Shown: positions 11,016 to 19,480, counted from the first letter of the stretch. The stretch is 57,082 bases of DNA from Methylobacterium sp. WSM2598 (GCF_000379105.1 NZ_KB900609.1:6042684-6099765), one strand, 5' to 3'. The notes: generated by a model from the letters alone, not told the origin. Numbers and translations are program-made.

Positions 11016-11434
11016 TCGCCGCGCGACGTCAGGATCCGCGTGCCCGCGGCGAAGCACAGGGCCGTGGGCGTCTGCGAGATATCGCCCTTCGAGACCGTCG
11101 CACCCTGCTGATAGGCATTATTCGTGAACAGGTAATACGTGAAACCGCCGCGCTTGCTCGGGAGCCTCGCCACGATCCCCGGATTGTTGAGCGTCCTGCC
11201 GTAATAGGTTTCGCTCGGCTTGAAGATGGTCCCGTCCGGCGCCACGACCTGGAACTTCTCGTCCGCAACGTCACCGAGCTGCGTCGTGTCGTCCGACGGC
11301 GAATCCGCGATATCGCTGATCGTGTAATTGCCAGATTTGAAAATCGACCTGATCACCAAATCATTGCTATCGGCCACAGGGTCGAGATTGACGGCGTATC
11401 TGAAAGTCAAGGACGGAGAAGATCCACCGGACAT
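10433..11434 (-). CDS. Hint-domain protein with short unknown N-terminal domain
   Basis: The product has 333 residues. About 125 N-terminal residues (MSGGSSPSLTFRYAVNLDPV...) match no family I recognise. They are followed by a Hint domain beginning at Cys127 (CFAAGTRI) and nearly identical to that of the downstream protease fusion. The ATG at 11434 has a ribosome site (aggggt) 7 bases upstream. No signal peptide is visible, so export by a type I system is possible. The gene sits 187 bp upstream of the protease-Hint gene and could be cotranscribed with it. The shared Hint module suggests that both proteins undergo the same type of autoprocessing. Confidence 0.8.
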   Translation of the reverse strand: MSGGSSPSLTFRYAVNLDPVADSNDLVIRSIFKSGNYTISDIADSPSDDTTQLGDVADEKFQVVAPDGTIFKPSETYYGRTLNNPGIVARLPSKRGGFTYYLFTNNAYQQGATVSKGDISQTPTALCFAAGTRILTSRGEVAVEDLRVGDAAVTASGRARPIVWIGHRELAGPLSPDQHPVRVRAGAFGAGLPARDLLLSPGHPVLVGAGADGEGGVLVPVMCLINGTSIAREPAARVTYWHVELDAHDLLLAEGLAAESYLDLGSRPWFEEGSASALHDPDLVPAGVPGRCRPVATRGPAVEAERRRLDAVFAASLSAQCAWPETGAVALPG

Positions 11435-11693
11435 GAGGCACCCCTAAGATCGACGTGGACGAGGGTCGGGACAATCTGCTCGGCCAGCCGAGCCCATCGG
11501 AGATCTCCGGATGAGCCTCTGGCCGGTCCGCAGGTGATGACGCGGCCGTCCGGGAGGAACGACCGAACCCGCCCGAGCGGGAGCGGACGTGGTCGACTCG
11601 GAGCGATCCGGGGGCGACGGGATGGCCGTCGCGTCCGCGAGGCGTTCCGACGCCCCGCGCCCGCACCCTCGCCGCAGCCGATCCGCCGAAGGT

Positions 11694-11827
11694 CGGCGGA
11701 CCCGTTCCAGACATGCGCCCATCCGTTCCGATCCGACGGCTTCCGAACCACCTGTGGGGCGAGAGCGCCGGAATCACACGCCTCGGCCCGAGATTCCGCT
11801 TCCGCCCGAACGGCCGCCGGTCGCGCG
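11694..11827 (+). repeat. Dispersed intergenic repeat, copy 2
   Basis: Diverged copy of 8135-8275. The two copies bracket the pair of Hint genes as direct repeats. It fills much of the 480-bp gap between the second Hint gene and the cyclase; nothing else is recognisable in 11435-11914. Confidence 0.6.
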
Positions 11828-11914
11828 GGCCGGGACACTCCGGCCCGCGCGGGGCCGAAGGGCGGTGGCGCGGCACGCCTTGCCTTGGCCGTGCGGGCTG
11901 CCCATTTCCGCCGG

Positions 11915-13165
11915 ATGCCGCACGTCCTGCCGACCGATCGACCCATCCCAGCGCCCACGGCCGTGGCGGACGGGTCGGAGGCCGGCGGCATCCCGATCGG
12001 GCTGTTTCGCGCCTGCGTGGCCCTGCGCGACTGGCTGCTGAGCGAGGGCGCGCGGATGCCGGAATCCGGCGACCTGCTCGCGGGCCTCGCCGAGCGCCTC
12101 AACGACCTCGGCCTGCCGGTCGATCGCGCCACCACGGCGATCGACGCGCTCCACTCCGAGTATTCCGGCGTCGGCCGGTTCTGGACCCGCGAGGGCGGCG
12201 TCAGCTTCCGCCTGTTCCCGCACGGCGAGGCCACCGACCAGGCGCTCGCCCGCTCACCCTTCGCCCACATCTTCGCCACCCGCGAGTGGCTGCTCCTCGA
12301 CCTCGACCGCACGCCCGACGACCGCTTCAGCATCATCCCGGAGCTGAAGGCCAGCGGCTACCGCCACTACGTCGCGATCCCGATCTTCTTCACCAACGGC
12401 ACCAACAACGGCATCACCTTCGCGACGCGCAGCCCGCGCGGCTTCACCGCCGAGAACCTCGCCATCCTGCGCTTCATCGTGCCGACCCTGTCGGCCGTGA
12501 TGGAGATGCGCGGCCTCAACACCCGGCTCGATCAGGTGCTGCGGATCTACGTCGGGGACGGGCCGCACCAGGCCATCCTGTCGGGCTCGATCCGGCGCGG
12601 CCAAGTCGAGCGCATCCGCTCGGCGATCCTGTTCGCCGACATGCGCGGCTACACGCAGCTGAGCGGCACGCTGACGCCCGAGGCCTCGGTCGATCTCCTC
12701 AACACCTACTTCGACTGCTTGGTGCCGCCGATCGAGAGCGAGGGCGGCGAGGTGCTGAAATACATGGGGGACGGCCTGCTGGCGATCTTCCGCGAAACCG
12801 GCGACGGGCTGGGCGGGGCGGCCCAGAGCGCGCTCACCGCGGCCCAGACGGCGCTGCGCCGCCTCGACGAGGCGAATGCGGCCGGGCGCTTCCCGGCCCG
12901 GATCGCGGCCGGCATCGCGCTCCATCACGGCGAGGCCGCCTACGGCAATGTCGGCTCGGGCGCGCGCCTCGACTTCACGGTGATCGGGCGCGACGTCAAC
13001 CTCGCCAGCCGCCTCGCCAAGCTCAACAAGCTCCTGGGCGAGCCGCTGCTGATGTCGAAGCCCTTCGTGGACTTCCTGTGGGGCGACCCCGAGCCGGTGG
13101 GCTGCCATCCCCTCGACGGCTTCGCGGAGAAGATCGCCCTCTACCGGCCCGCCCGGAGCGGTTGA
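11915..13165 (+). CDS. Class III adenylate/guanylate cyclase with N-terminal sensor region
   Basis: The product has 416 residues. The C-terminal class III cyclase domain has the first metal-binding Asp242 in LFADMRGYT and Asp286 in KYMGDGLLAIF, followed by GNVGSGARLDFTVIG and RDVNLASRL. The catalytic core therefore looks active, forming cAMP or cGMP from a nucleoside triphosphate. The first 220 residues resemble a GAF-like sensor in length and pattern, but I cannot identify the ligand. No membrane segment is present. The start is the ATG before PHVLPTD; the ribosome site is weak, and a GTG at 11891 is an alternative. Confidence 0.85.
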   Translation: MPHVLPTDRPIPAPTAVADGSEAGGIPIGLFRACVALRDWLLSEGARMPESGDLLAGLAERLNDLGLPVDRATTAIDALHSEYSGVGRFWTREGGVSFRLFPHGEATDQALARSPFAHIFATREWLLLDLDRTPDDRFSIIPELKASGYRHYVAIPIFFTNGTNNGITFATRSPRGFTAENLAILRFIVPTLSAVMEMRGLNTRLDQVLRIYVGDGPHQAILSGSIRRGQVERIRSAILFADMRGYTQLSGTLTPEASVDLLNTYFDCLVPPIESEGGEVLKYMGDGLLAIFRETGDGLGGAAQSALTAAQTALRRLDEANAAGRFPARIAAGIALHHGEAAYGNVGSGARLDFTVIGRDVNLASRLAKLNKLLGEPLLMSKPFVDFLWGDPEPVGCHPLDGFAEKIALYRPARSG

Positions 13166-13195
13166 CGGGGCGCCGTCCCTCGCCCACATTCCGTC

Positions 13196-13306
13196 CGTTC
13201 CAGGGAGATCCCCGACAAGGGGCTGAGACACCGATGGACCGGCCGCGGCCGGTCAGCGCGGAAATCCTTCGAACCTGATCCGGCTCATACCGGCGTAGGG
13301 ATTGGA
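13196..13306 (+). promoter_or_regulatory. TPP riboswitch (THI element)
   Basis: The conserved parts are present in order: aggggctgaga at 13218-13228, a variable P3 stem formed by a perfect 18-base inverted repeat (13237-13254), ccttcgaacctgatccgg from 13266, and accggcgtaggga at 13289-13301. It binds thiamine pyrophosphate and should switch off the thi operon whose first ATG is at 13391. The region between (13307-13390) holds the short palindrome ggtccgcggacc and presumably the expression platform. Confidence 0.95.
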
Positions 13307-13390
13307 CGGGGTCCGCGGACCCGGGCGCTTCAACACGTTTCGTGGCGCAACTCCAATCTCGACGGGCCACCGTGGAGACGAGGGTTGCTG

Positions 13391-14623
13391 ATGTCTTCTC
13401 CATCCCCGATCGGGCGCCGCCGCGCCGCCCCGGGCGGGCCCGAAGGCGGGCCCGCAGCCGATCCCGCCAATGACCGCCTGCCCGAGCGCGCCGACGTGGC
13501 GGTGGTGGGCGGCGGGCTGATCGGCCTGGCGATCGGCTGGCGGCTGGCCGAGGCCGGCCTCGCGGTCGCGGTGCTGGAGCGGGGCAGGGCGGGCGACGGG
13601 GCGAGCCTCGCGGCCACCGGCATGCTGGCCGCGGCGGCCGAGCACGAGCCGGGCGGCGACGCGCTGCTGCCGCTGGCGCTGGAGAGCCAGCGCCTCTGGC
13701 ACCCGTTCCGCGACGCGCTCGAGGCCGCCTCCGGCCTCGCCGTCGATTACCGGAGCGAGGGCACCCTGGTGATCGCCCTCGGGCGCGACGAGGTCGAGCG
13801 CCTGCGCTTCCGCCACGACCTGCAGCGCCGGGCGGGGCTCGACGTCGCGTGGCTGTCCGGTCCCGAGGTGCGCGCGCGCGAGCCCTCCCTGCGCCCGACC
13901 GTCACCGCCGGCCTGTTCTGTCCCGCCGACCACCAGGTCGACCCGGTCCGCACCGTGGCGGCCCTGCGGCGCGCCCTGCGCGGGGCGGGCGGGCGGCTCG
14001 TCGAGGGTTGCCCGGTCCTGTCCCTCGAGCGCGAGGGCGGGCGCGTCACCGGCGTGATCACCGCCGGCGGCTCCCTGCGGGCCGGCACCGTGGTGCTCGC
14101 CTCCGGCGCCTGGGCGGGCGAGGGGAGCCTCGTGCCCGACCTCGCCCTGCCGGTGCGGCCGCTCCGGGGCCAGTCCCTCGCCCTCCGGGTCGGCCCGCGC
14201 AGCGGCCGGCTCGACCACGTGGTCTGGACCGAGCAGGTCCACATGGCGCCGAAGGGCGACGGCCAGCTGATCGTCGGCGCCACCGTGGAGGAGATCGGCT
14301 TCGACGCGAGCCTCACCGCGGGCGGCCTCTACGCCCTGCTGGAGGGGGCGCGGCGGGCCTTCCCGGGCATCGAGGAGATGCAGGTGGAGAACGTGTGGTC
14401 CGGATTCCGCCCGACCTCGGACGACGACGCGCCGATCCTCGGCGAGGCGCGGCCCGGCCTCGTCCTCGCGGTCGGCCACCACCGCAACGGCGTCCTGCTG
14501 GCGCCGGTCACCGCCTCGGCCATCGCCGGCCTGATCGGCGGCGGCGCGCTGCCGCCCGTCGCCGCCCCCTTCGGCCCCGCCCGCTTCGCGCCCCGGACGG
14601 CGCGCCTCCAGAGGCTGCCATGA
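13391..14623 (+). CDS. thiO: Glycine oxidase ThiO
   Basis: A FAD-dependent oxidase that converts glycine to dehydroglycine for the thiazole moiety of thiamine. The 410-residue protein has the dinucleotide-binding motif VAVVGGGLIGLAIGW at about 36-50 and the DAO-family end VGHHRNGVLLAP near the C-terminus. The ATG at 13391 has acgaggg 6 bases upstream; a TTG two codons earlier is a less likely start. It is the first gene of a riboswitch-controlled operon and overlaps thiS by ATGA. Confidence 0.94.
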   Translation: MSSPSPIGRRRAAPGGPEGGPAADPANDRLPERADVAVVGGGLIGLAIGWRLAEAGLAVAVLERGRAGDGASLAATGMLAAAAEHEPGGDALLPLALESQRLWHPFRDALEAASGLAVDYRSEGTLVIALGRDEVERLRFRHDLQRRAGLDVAWLSGPEVRAREPSLRPTVTAGLFCPADHQVDPVRTVAALRRALRGAGGRLVEGCPVLSLEREGGRVTGVITAGGSLRAGTVVLASGAWAGEGSLVPDLALPVRPLRGQSLALRVGPRSGRLDHVVWTEQVHMAPKGDGQLIVGATVEEIGFDASLTAGGLYALLEGARRAFPGIEEMQVENVWSGFRPTSDDDAPILGEARPGLVLAVGHHRNGVLLAPVTASAIAGLIGGGALPPVAAPFGPARFAPRTARLQRLP

Positions 14624-14832
14624 AGCTCACCGTGAACGGCGAGGCCCGCGAGAGCGAGGCCGCCACCCTCGACGCGCTCTGGCGCGACGAGACCGCCGCG
14701 CTCGACCTCGCCGGCCCGCAGGGCTTCGCCATCGCCCTCAACGGGGCGGTGGTGCGCCGGCCGGACTGGGCCGCGACGGCGCTCCGCGAGGGCGACCGCG
14801 TCGAGATCGTGCGGGCCATGCAGGGCGGCTAG
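14620..14832 (+). CDS. thiS: Sulfur carrier protein ThiS
   Basis: A 70-residue ubiquitin-like protein whose C-terminal Gly-Gly carries sulfur as a thiocarboxylate for thiazole synthesis. It starts MKLTVNGEARE and ends RAMQGG, the required terminal di-glycine. The ATG overlaps the thiO stop (ATGA), indicating translational coupling. The 3' end, including the GlyGly-stop codons, is the first unit of a 20-bp tandem repeat. Confidence 0.95.
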   Translation: MKLTVNGEARESEAATLDALWRDETAALDLAGPQGFAIALNGAVVRRPDWAATALREGDRVEIVRAMQGG

Positions 14833-14880
14833 CGCCGCTGCAGGGCGGCTAGCGCCGCCGCAGGGCGGCTGATGCCGCCG
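14821..14880 (+). repeat. Three tandem 20-bp copies of the thiS 3' end
   Basis: The unit cagggcggctagcgccgctg occurs three times head to tail with few changes. The first copy encodes the last Gln-Gly-Gly-stop of ThiS; the other two lie in the thiS-thiG spacer. The third has ctgatg where the stop was. The unit length is not a multiple of three, so the frame is not kept. The rest of the spacer (14881-14947) carries the thiG ribosome site. Confidence 0.9.
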
Positions 14881-14947
14881 GCCCGCGCCCGGGCTCGGCC
14901 CGGGGGAGAGGCGCGCTCCGAGCCGCGCCGCGTCACAGGAGTCCCGC

Positions 14948-15745
14948 ATGACCACACCCACCCCCCTCGCCCCGGACGGCGACGATCCGCTGGTGATCGC
15001 CGGCACCCCCCTGCGCTCGCGCCTCCTGATCGGCACGGCCGGCTACCCGACCCAGGCGATCATGGCCGAGGCGGTGCGCGCGAGCGGCGCCGAGATCGTC
15101 ACGGTGTCGATCCGCCGCGTCTCCCTGCGCGGCCACGGCTCGGACACCGTCTCGCTTCTCGCGAGCCACCGCTTCCTGCCGAACACCGCCGGCTGCGAGA
15201 CCGCCCGCGACGCCGTGATGACCGCCGAACTCGCCCGCGAGGCCCTCGGCACGGCCTGGATCAAGGTCGAGGTGATCGGCGACCGCGAGACGCTCTACCC
15301 GGACGTCGCCGAGACCCTCGAGGCCACGCGCCAGCTCGTCGATGCCGGCTTCGTGGTGCTGCCCTACTGCAACGACGACCCGGTGGTGTGCGCCCGGCTC
15401 GCCGATCTCGGGGCCGCGGCCGTGATGCCGATGGGCTCGCTGATCGGCTCGGGGATGGGCGTCGCCAACCCGGCCAACCTGGAGTTGATCTGCCGCCGCT
15501 CGCCGGTCCCGGTGATCGTCGATGCGGGGATCGGCACGGCCTCGGACGCGGTGATCGCGATGGAACTCGGCGCCGCGGCGGTGCTCCTCAACACGGCGGT
15601 CGCGAAGGCGGACGACCCGGTGCGGATGGCCCGGGCCATGCGCCACGCGGTCGAGGCGGGGCGCCTCGCGCACGGGGCCGGCCGGATCCCGCGCCGGGCG
15701 CGGGCCGAACCGTCGAGCCCGCAGCTCGGCCTCGTCGGCTCGTGA
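14948..15745 (+). CDS. thiG: Thiazole synthase ThiG
   Basis: ThiG builds the thiazole phosphate of thiamine from deoxyxylulose 5-phosphate, dehydroglycine and ThiS-thiocarboxylate. The 265-residue TIM-barrel protein has the Schiff-base lysine at 106 (AWIKVEVIGD) and the phosphate-binding part VDAGIGTASDA plus LLNTAVAKADDP. The ATG has caggag 7 bases upstream. It is translationally coupled to thiE. Confidence 0.96.
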   Translation: MTTPTPLAPDGDDPLVIAGTPLRSRLLIGTAGYPTQAIMAEAVRASGAEIVTVSIRRVSLRGHGSDTVSLLASHRFLPNTAGCETARDAVMTAELAREALGTAWIKVEVIGDRETLYPDVAETLEATRQLVDAGFVVLPYCNDDPVVCARLADLGAAAVMPMGSLIGSGMGVANPANLELICRRSPVPVIVDAGIGTASDAVIAMELGAAAVLLNTAVAKADDPVRMARAMRHAVEAGRLAHGAGRIPRRARAEPSSPQLGLVGS

Positions 15746-16386
15746 GGCCGCTGCCCGCCCGGCTCCTCGTCGTCAGCGACCGGCACGGCTCGGACCGGCC
15801 CCTCGTCGCGCGGGTCGCGGCGGCGCTGGCGGCGGGCGCCCGCTGGATCTGGCTGCGCGACCGCGACCTGCCGGAGGCGGAGCGCGCGGCGCTCGCGGGC
15901 GAGTTCGCCCGGCTGGTCGGCGAGGCCGGCGGGACGCTCACGATCGGGCGCGATGCCGGGCTCGCGGCGCGGGTCGGGGCGGGGGGCGTGCAGGCCGGGG
16001 ACGCGGCGGCCGCCGCGGCGGCCCGGGCGCGGCTCGGCCCGGGGGCCCTGGTCGGGGTCTCGGCCCACTCCCTCGCCGAGGTGCGGGCGGCGCGCGAAGC
16101 GGGCGCCGACTACGTCACGCTGAGCCCGATCTTCGCCACGGCGAGCAAGCCCGGCTACGGCCCGGCCCTCGGGCCGGCAGCCCTCGCGCCGGCGGCGGAA
16201 CTCGGCCTGCCGGTGGTCGCGCTCGGCGGGATCACCCCGGAGACCGCCGCCTCCTGCCTGGAGGCGGGCGCCGCCGGCATCGCCGTGATGGGCGGGGTGA
16301 TGCGGGCGCGGGATCCCGGCGCGGCGGTCGGCGCGCTGCTGGGGGCGCTCGCGATCGGGCGCGGGCCCGCACCGACGCGGCGGTGA
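15742..16386 (+). CDS. thiE: Thiamine phosphate synthase (ThiE/TenI family)
   Basis: ThiE joins hydroxymethylpyrimidine diphosphate with thiazole phosphate. The GTG start overlaps the thiG stop (GTGA) and gives 214 residues, the normal size. Visible motifs are LLVVSDRH near the start, WIWLRDRDL, GADYVTLSPIFATASKPGYG (the diphosphate loop region) and PVVALGGI near the end. TenI-like thiazole tautomerases look similar, so an aminase/tautomerase role is the alternative. It is the last gene of the operon; thiC is not here. Confidence 0.85.
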   Translation: MRPLPARLLVVSDRHGSDRPLVARVAAALAAGARWIWLRDRDLPEAERAALAGEFARLVGEAGGTLTIGRDAGLAARVGAGGVQAGDAAAAAAARARLGPGALVGVSAHSLAEVRAAREAGADYVTLSPIFATASKPGYGPALGPAALAPAAELGLPVVALGGITPETAASCLEAGAAGIAVMGGVMRARDPGAAVGALLGALAIGRGPAPTRR

Positions 16387-16403
16387 GTCGGGCGCGCGCG
16401 CCC

Positions 16404-17156
16404 TCAGCCCTCGGCGGCCGGTCCGTAGGGCGGGCGGGGAATCGCCCGGTGCGCCGCCCGCAGGGCCGCCGACCAGCGCTCGCGCAGGTCGTGGAAATAC
16501 GGCTCGCCCGCCTCGATCCGGTGCACCACCTCCATCCGGACGGTGTTGCGGCGGATCACCACGAAGTCGATCGGCAGCCCGACGCCGAGATTCGACCGCA
16601 TGGTCGAATCCATCGAGATCAGCCCGACCTTCAGCGCGTCGTAGAGGTCGGTCCGGTAGGTCACCGCCCGGTCGAGGATCGGCTTCCCGTACTTGTGCTC
16701 GCCGATCTGCAGGAAGGGCGCGTCCTGGCTGCAGGACATGAAGTTGCCGGCCGAGTAGATCATGTAGAGCCGCATCGGCCCGTCGCCGATCTGGCCGCCG
16801 AACAGGAACGACACCTCGAAACGCAGCTGCGCCGCCTCGAAGCCCTCGCGCTCGATCGCCCGCACCCGCCGGATCGCCCGGCCGATCAGCTGGGCGGCCT
16901 GGAACATCGTCGGGGCGTCCATGATGGTCTCGACGGCGCCGGTCTCGGGATTGGCGACGCCCTCGGTGAGCAGCGCCACCACCGATTGGGTCACCGACAG
17001 GTTCCCCGCCGAGGCGAGCGCCAGCACGCGCTCGCCCGGCACCTCGAACAGGTGCAGCTTGCGGAAGGTCGAGATGTCGTCGAGACCCGCATTGGTGCGG
17101 GTGTCGGCGATCATGACGAGACCCTCCTCGACCAGGATCCCGACGCAGTAGGTCAT
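16404..17156 (-). CDS. Anbu, proteasome-like peptidase
   Basis: A bacterial proteasome beta-subunit homologue of the Anbu family, 250 residues. Removal of Met1 would expose Thr2 as N-terminal nucleophile. Asp18 (MIADTRTN) and Lys33 (FRKLHLF) match the Thr1/Asp17/Lys33 set of proteasome subunits, and SAGN follows at about 49. It is cytoplasmic; family members form open helical or ring assemblies. It lies at the 3' end of a minus-strand cluster with ATP-grasp, alpha-E and transglutaminase-like genes, the usual company of Anbu. The physiological substrate is not established. Confidence 0.92.
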   Translation of the reverse strand: MTYCVGILVEEGLVMIADTRTNAGLDDISTFRKLHLFEVPGERVLALASAGNLSVTQSVVALLTEGVANPETGAVETIMDAPTMFQAAQLIGRAIRRVRAIEREGFEAAQLRFEVSFLFGGQIGDGPMRLYMIYSAGNFMSCSQDAPFLQIGEHKYGKPILDRAVTYRTDLYDALKVGLISMDSTMRSNLGVGLPIDFVVIRRNTVRMEVVHRIEAGEPYFHDLRERWSAALRAAHRAIPRPPYGPAAEG

Positions 17157-17243
17157 GGCTCAGCGCTCCCCCGGCCGCCGCCGGCGCAAGTCCGCCGCAA
17201 CCCTCTCAGAGCCGCCGGACCGGGTCCAGAGATGAAACGCGGC

Positions 17244-17387
17244 TCAGCAGCCGCCGAGGAACCGCCGCGCCCGGTCGAGCCAGCGCCGCCCCGACGTCTC
17301 CACGGAATCCGCGACGAGGGCGCCGGCGATCACCGAGGCCGTCATGGCGAGGAGGTGCGCGAGCGGGAGATCGAACGGGATGGCCAT
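17244..17387 (-). CDS. Possible small membrane protein
   Basis: A 47-residue frame (MAIPFDLPLAHLLAMTASVI...) between the Anbu and transglutaminase-like genes has one predicted membrane helix (about 8-27) and a basic C-terminus (RRWLDRARRF). No clear ribosome site precedes the ATG. I do not recognise it. It is kept only because it lies collinear in the cluster and looks protein-like; it may be spurious. Confidence 0.3.
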   Translation of the reverse strand: MAIPFDLPLAHLLAMTASVIAGALVADSVETSGRRWLDRARRFLGGC

Positions 17388-17573
17388 GGTCGGGATCGTC
17401 TGAGCGCGTGGGGCCGGGCGGTCGCGGCGCGCCCGCGCGGGCGCTCCGTGGCCGGAGGCGTCGCCCACCGTTAAGGCGCCGCGTCCCCGAGGCAAGGTGG
17501 CAGCCGGGTGCGGCGGCGGATTCGCCCGCGCCGTCGCAATTGCGCCACGGGCGGGGTCAGGACTGCGATTGCG

Positions 17574-17616
17574 CCTATGCCTGGGCCTATGCTTGTGCCT
17601 GGGCCTGGGCCTGGGC
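17574..17616 (-). repeat. Hexanucleotide repeat across a stop codon
   Basis: Imperfect tandem gcctgg/gcctat units encode the Gln-Ala run ending the transglutaminase-like protein (RAQAQAQAQA) and continue past its TAG stop. One unit change (CAG to TAG in the coding sense) forms the stop, so slippage here would change the tail length. Confidence 0.7.
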
Positions 17617-18423
17617 GCGCACGTCGTCGACCAGCACCCGCACGGTCATGGTCTCGGTGCCGCCGCCCAGGCGGCTGCCGCGCACCGGGGCGGCGTCGAG
17701 GTAGTCGAGCCCCACCGCCACCCGCAGATGCGCCTCCGTGGCGGAGATGCCGAAGCAGGGGTCGAACCCGACCCAGCCGAGATCCGGGACCAGCGCCTCG
17801 GCCCAGGCATGGCCCGCCTCCTGGGCCGGCGTCCCGGCCCGGTAATAGTAGCCCGAGACGTAGCGCACCGGGATCTCCAGGTGGCGCGCCGCCGCGATGA
17901 AGATGTGGGCGAGATCCTGGCCCACGCCCTTGCGCAGGCCGAAGGCCTCCGCGGCCGTGCTGCTCGAGTGGGTCGGGCCGCCCGGGGCGTAGGCCACCTC
18001 CTGGTGGACGGCGTCCACCAGGGCGTGAAGGCGGCCGAGCGGCTCGGTGGCGCCCGCGGTGACGTCGTCGGCGAATTCCCGAATCGCCGCGTCCGCGGCG
18101 GCGAAGCGCGATTCGCGCAGGTAGAACAGGTCGGGCAGGCGCTCGACCGCGCCCCGCACCACCCCGTGCGTCTCGCTGGTCTCGACCTCGCCGGTGACCC
18201 GCACCACCAGCGCCTCCTCGGGCCCGTCGGCGCTGTAGACGTGGACGATGTTGCCGAACCCGTCCTCGCGGCGGCTCAGGCGCCCGTCCGCGGTCGGCTC
18301 GATGCGCCAGAGGCGCACGTGCTGGCCGTCGTGGTCGCGCGGGGTGAGGCGCAGGATCTGGATCAGGCCGCGGGCCGGGGAGTCGTACTCGTAGGCCGTC
18401 TCGTGAACGACGCGGATGCGCAT
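17587..18423 (-). CDS. Transglutaminase-like protein of the Anbu cluster, catalytic Cys replaced
   Basis: The product has 278 residues. The bacterial transglutaminase N-terminal domain (MRIRVVHETAYEYDSPARG, then LIQILRLTPRDHDGQ) precedes the papain-like core. The core His and Asp are present (His205 in EAGHAWAE, Asp221 in VGFDP). The nucleophile motif, normally GVCQD in this family, reads GVGQD, with Gly168 (GGC at 17920-17922) at the Cys place. The fold therefore seems kept without classical catalysis, unless the base is a sequencing error. The start at 18423 fits the family N-terminus; the frame runs on to 18489. It lies 62 bp after the alpha-E gene. Confidence 0.88.
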   Translation of the reverse strand: MRIRVVHETAYEYDSPARGLIQILRLTPRDHDGQHVRLWRIEPTADGRLSRREDGFGNIVHVYSADGPEEALVVRVTGEVETSETHGVVRGAVERLPDLFYLRESRFAAADAAIREFADDVTAGATEPLGRLHALVDAVHQEVAYAPGGPTHSSSTAAEAFGLRKGVGQDLAHIFIAAARHLEIPVRYVSGYYYRAGTPAQEAGHAWAEALVPDLGWVGFDPCFGISATEAHLRVAVGLDYLDAAPVRGSRLGGGTETMTVRVLVDDVRAQAQAQAQA

Positions 18424-18485
18424 GGGAACCTGTGGCTGGGGCGAAGCCGGGAAGGGGCCGGGCGGGGCAACCGCCCGGATCGCCA

Positions 18486-19430
18486 TCACACGAGGTACTG
18501 CTCCGTGATGGCTGCGCCGAGGCGGTTATTGTCCTGGATGAAGCCCTGGATGAACTCGTGCAATCCCCCGGCGAAGATGCTCTCCACGGAGGCGCTGTCC
18601 AGGCGGGCCAGCATGTTGCTGGAGAGGCGCTGGGTCGGGCCGCGCCGGCCGTAGGCGTCCGCGATCAGGTCGAGGTGGCGCACCAGCATCTCGTAGCAAT
18701 TGGCCAGGGAGCGCGGCATCTGCCGGTTCAGGATGAGCAGGTCCGCCACCAGCCAGGGCTTGATGCTCTCCCGGTAGACCCAGTGATAGGCGGTGAGCGC
18801 CGAGACCTCGCGCAGGATCGTGGTCCACTGGAAGTAGTCGAGGCTGCCGCCGACCCGCTCAGTCTCGGGCAGGAGCACGTGGTACTTCACGTCGAGGATG
18901 CGGGCGGTGTTGTCCGCGCGCTCGATGGCCACGCCGAGCCTCGTGAACCAGTAGGCATCGTTGCGCAGCATGGTGCGGTAGGCCGAGCCGTCGAAGGCGA
19001 GGGACACGCCCTTCACCCAGTCGAGGAAGCGGGCGAATTCCTCGCGGCTGAGGTCGCGCCCCTCGTAGGAGCGCAGCGTCAGCCACGCCTCGTTGATCGA
19101 TTCCCACATCTCGACCGTCAGCGCCGTGCGGACGCTGCGGGCGTTCTCGCGGGCGGTCTGCAGGCAGGAGCGGATCGAGGACGGGTTGTGCGGGCTGAAG
19201 GCGAGAAAGTCCCGCACCGTGTGCTCGTTCACGCTGTCGTAGAGCGGCTTGAACACCTCGGCGCTGCCCGCCGAGGCCAGGGCCGAGGCCCATTCGTTGC
19301 TCTCGCCGCCGCCGTAGCTCGCCGGCAGCGCGGTGAGACGGAGGGCGGCGTCGAGGATGCGGGCGATGAAATCCGCCCGCTCGCTGTAGCGGGAGAGCCA
19401 GTAGAGGTTGTCGGCGGTGCGGGAGAGCAT
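18486..19430 (-). CDS. Alpha-E domain protein (DUF403)
   Basis: An all-helical alpha-E family protein of 314 residues, beginning MLSRTADNLYWLSRYSERAD, the characteristic N-terminus. It has the family pattern AIERADNTARILDVKYH further on. The biochemical role is unknown; the family is almost always encoded next to circularly permuted ATP-grasp proteins and is thought to assist a peptide ligase. It lies 50 bp downstream of the ATP-grasp gene and upstream of the transglutaminase-like gene on the same strand. Confidence 0.93.
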   Translation of the reverse strand: MLSRTADNLYWLSRYSERADFIARILDAALRLTALPASYGGGESNEWASALASAGSAEVFKPLYDSVNEHTVRDFLAFSPHNPSSIRSCLQTARENARSVRTALTVEMWESINEAWLTLRSYEGRDLSREEFARFLDWVKGVSLAFDGSAYRTMLRNDAYWFTRLGVAIERADNTARILDVKYHVLLPETERVGGSLDYFQWTTILREVSALTAYHWVYRESIKPWLVADLLILNRQMPRSLANCYEMLVRHLDLIADAYGRRGPTQRLSSNMLARLDSASVESIFAGGLHEFIQGFIQDNNRLGAAITEQYLV

Positions 19431-19480
19431 GGGGCGCGCTTCGGGAGAGGATGGGCGGGGGACCGGGGCGGGGCGCGCCG

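Noticed and set aside
10598..11914. The frame-open extension upstream of the cyclase
   Set aside because: It is antisense to the Hint gene and its sequence resembles noise until residue MPHVLPTD; the cyclase start is placed at 11915.
16390..16403. Palindrome gggcgcgcgcgccc as terminator between thiE and the Anbu gene
   Set aside because: It is fully self-complementary with no loop room and no T-run; alternating GC of this kind occurs by chance at this base composition.
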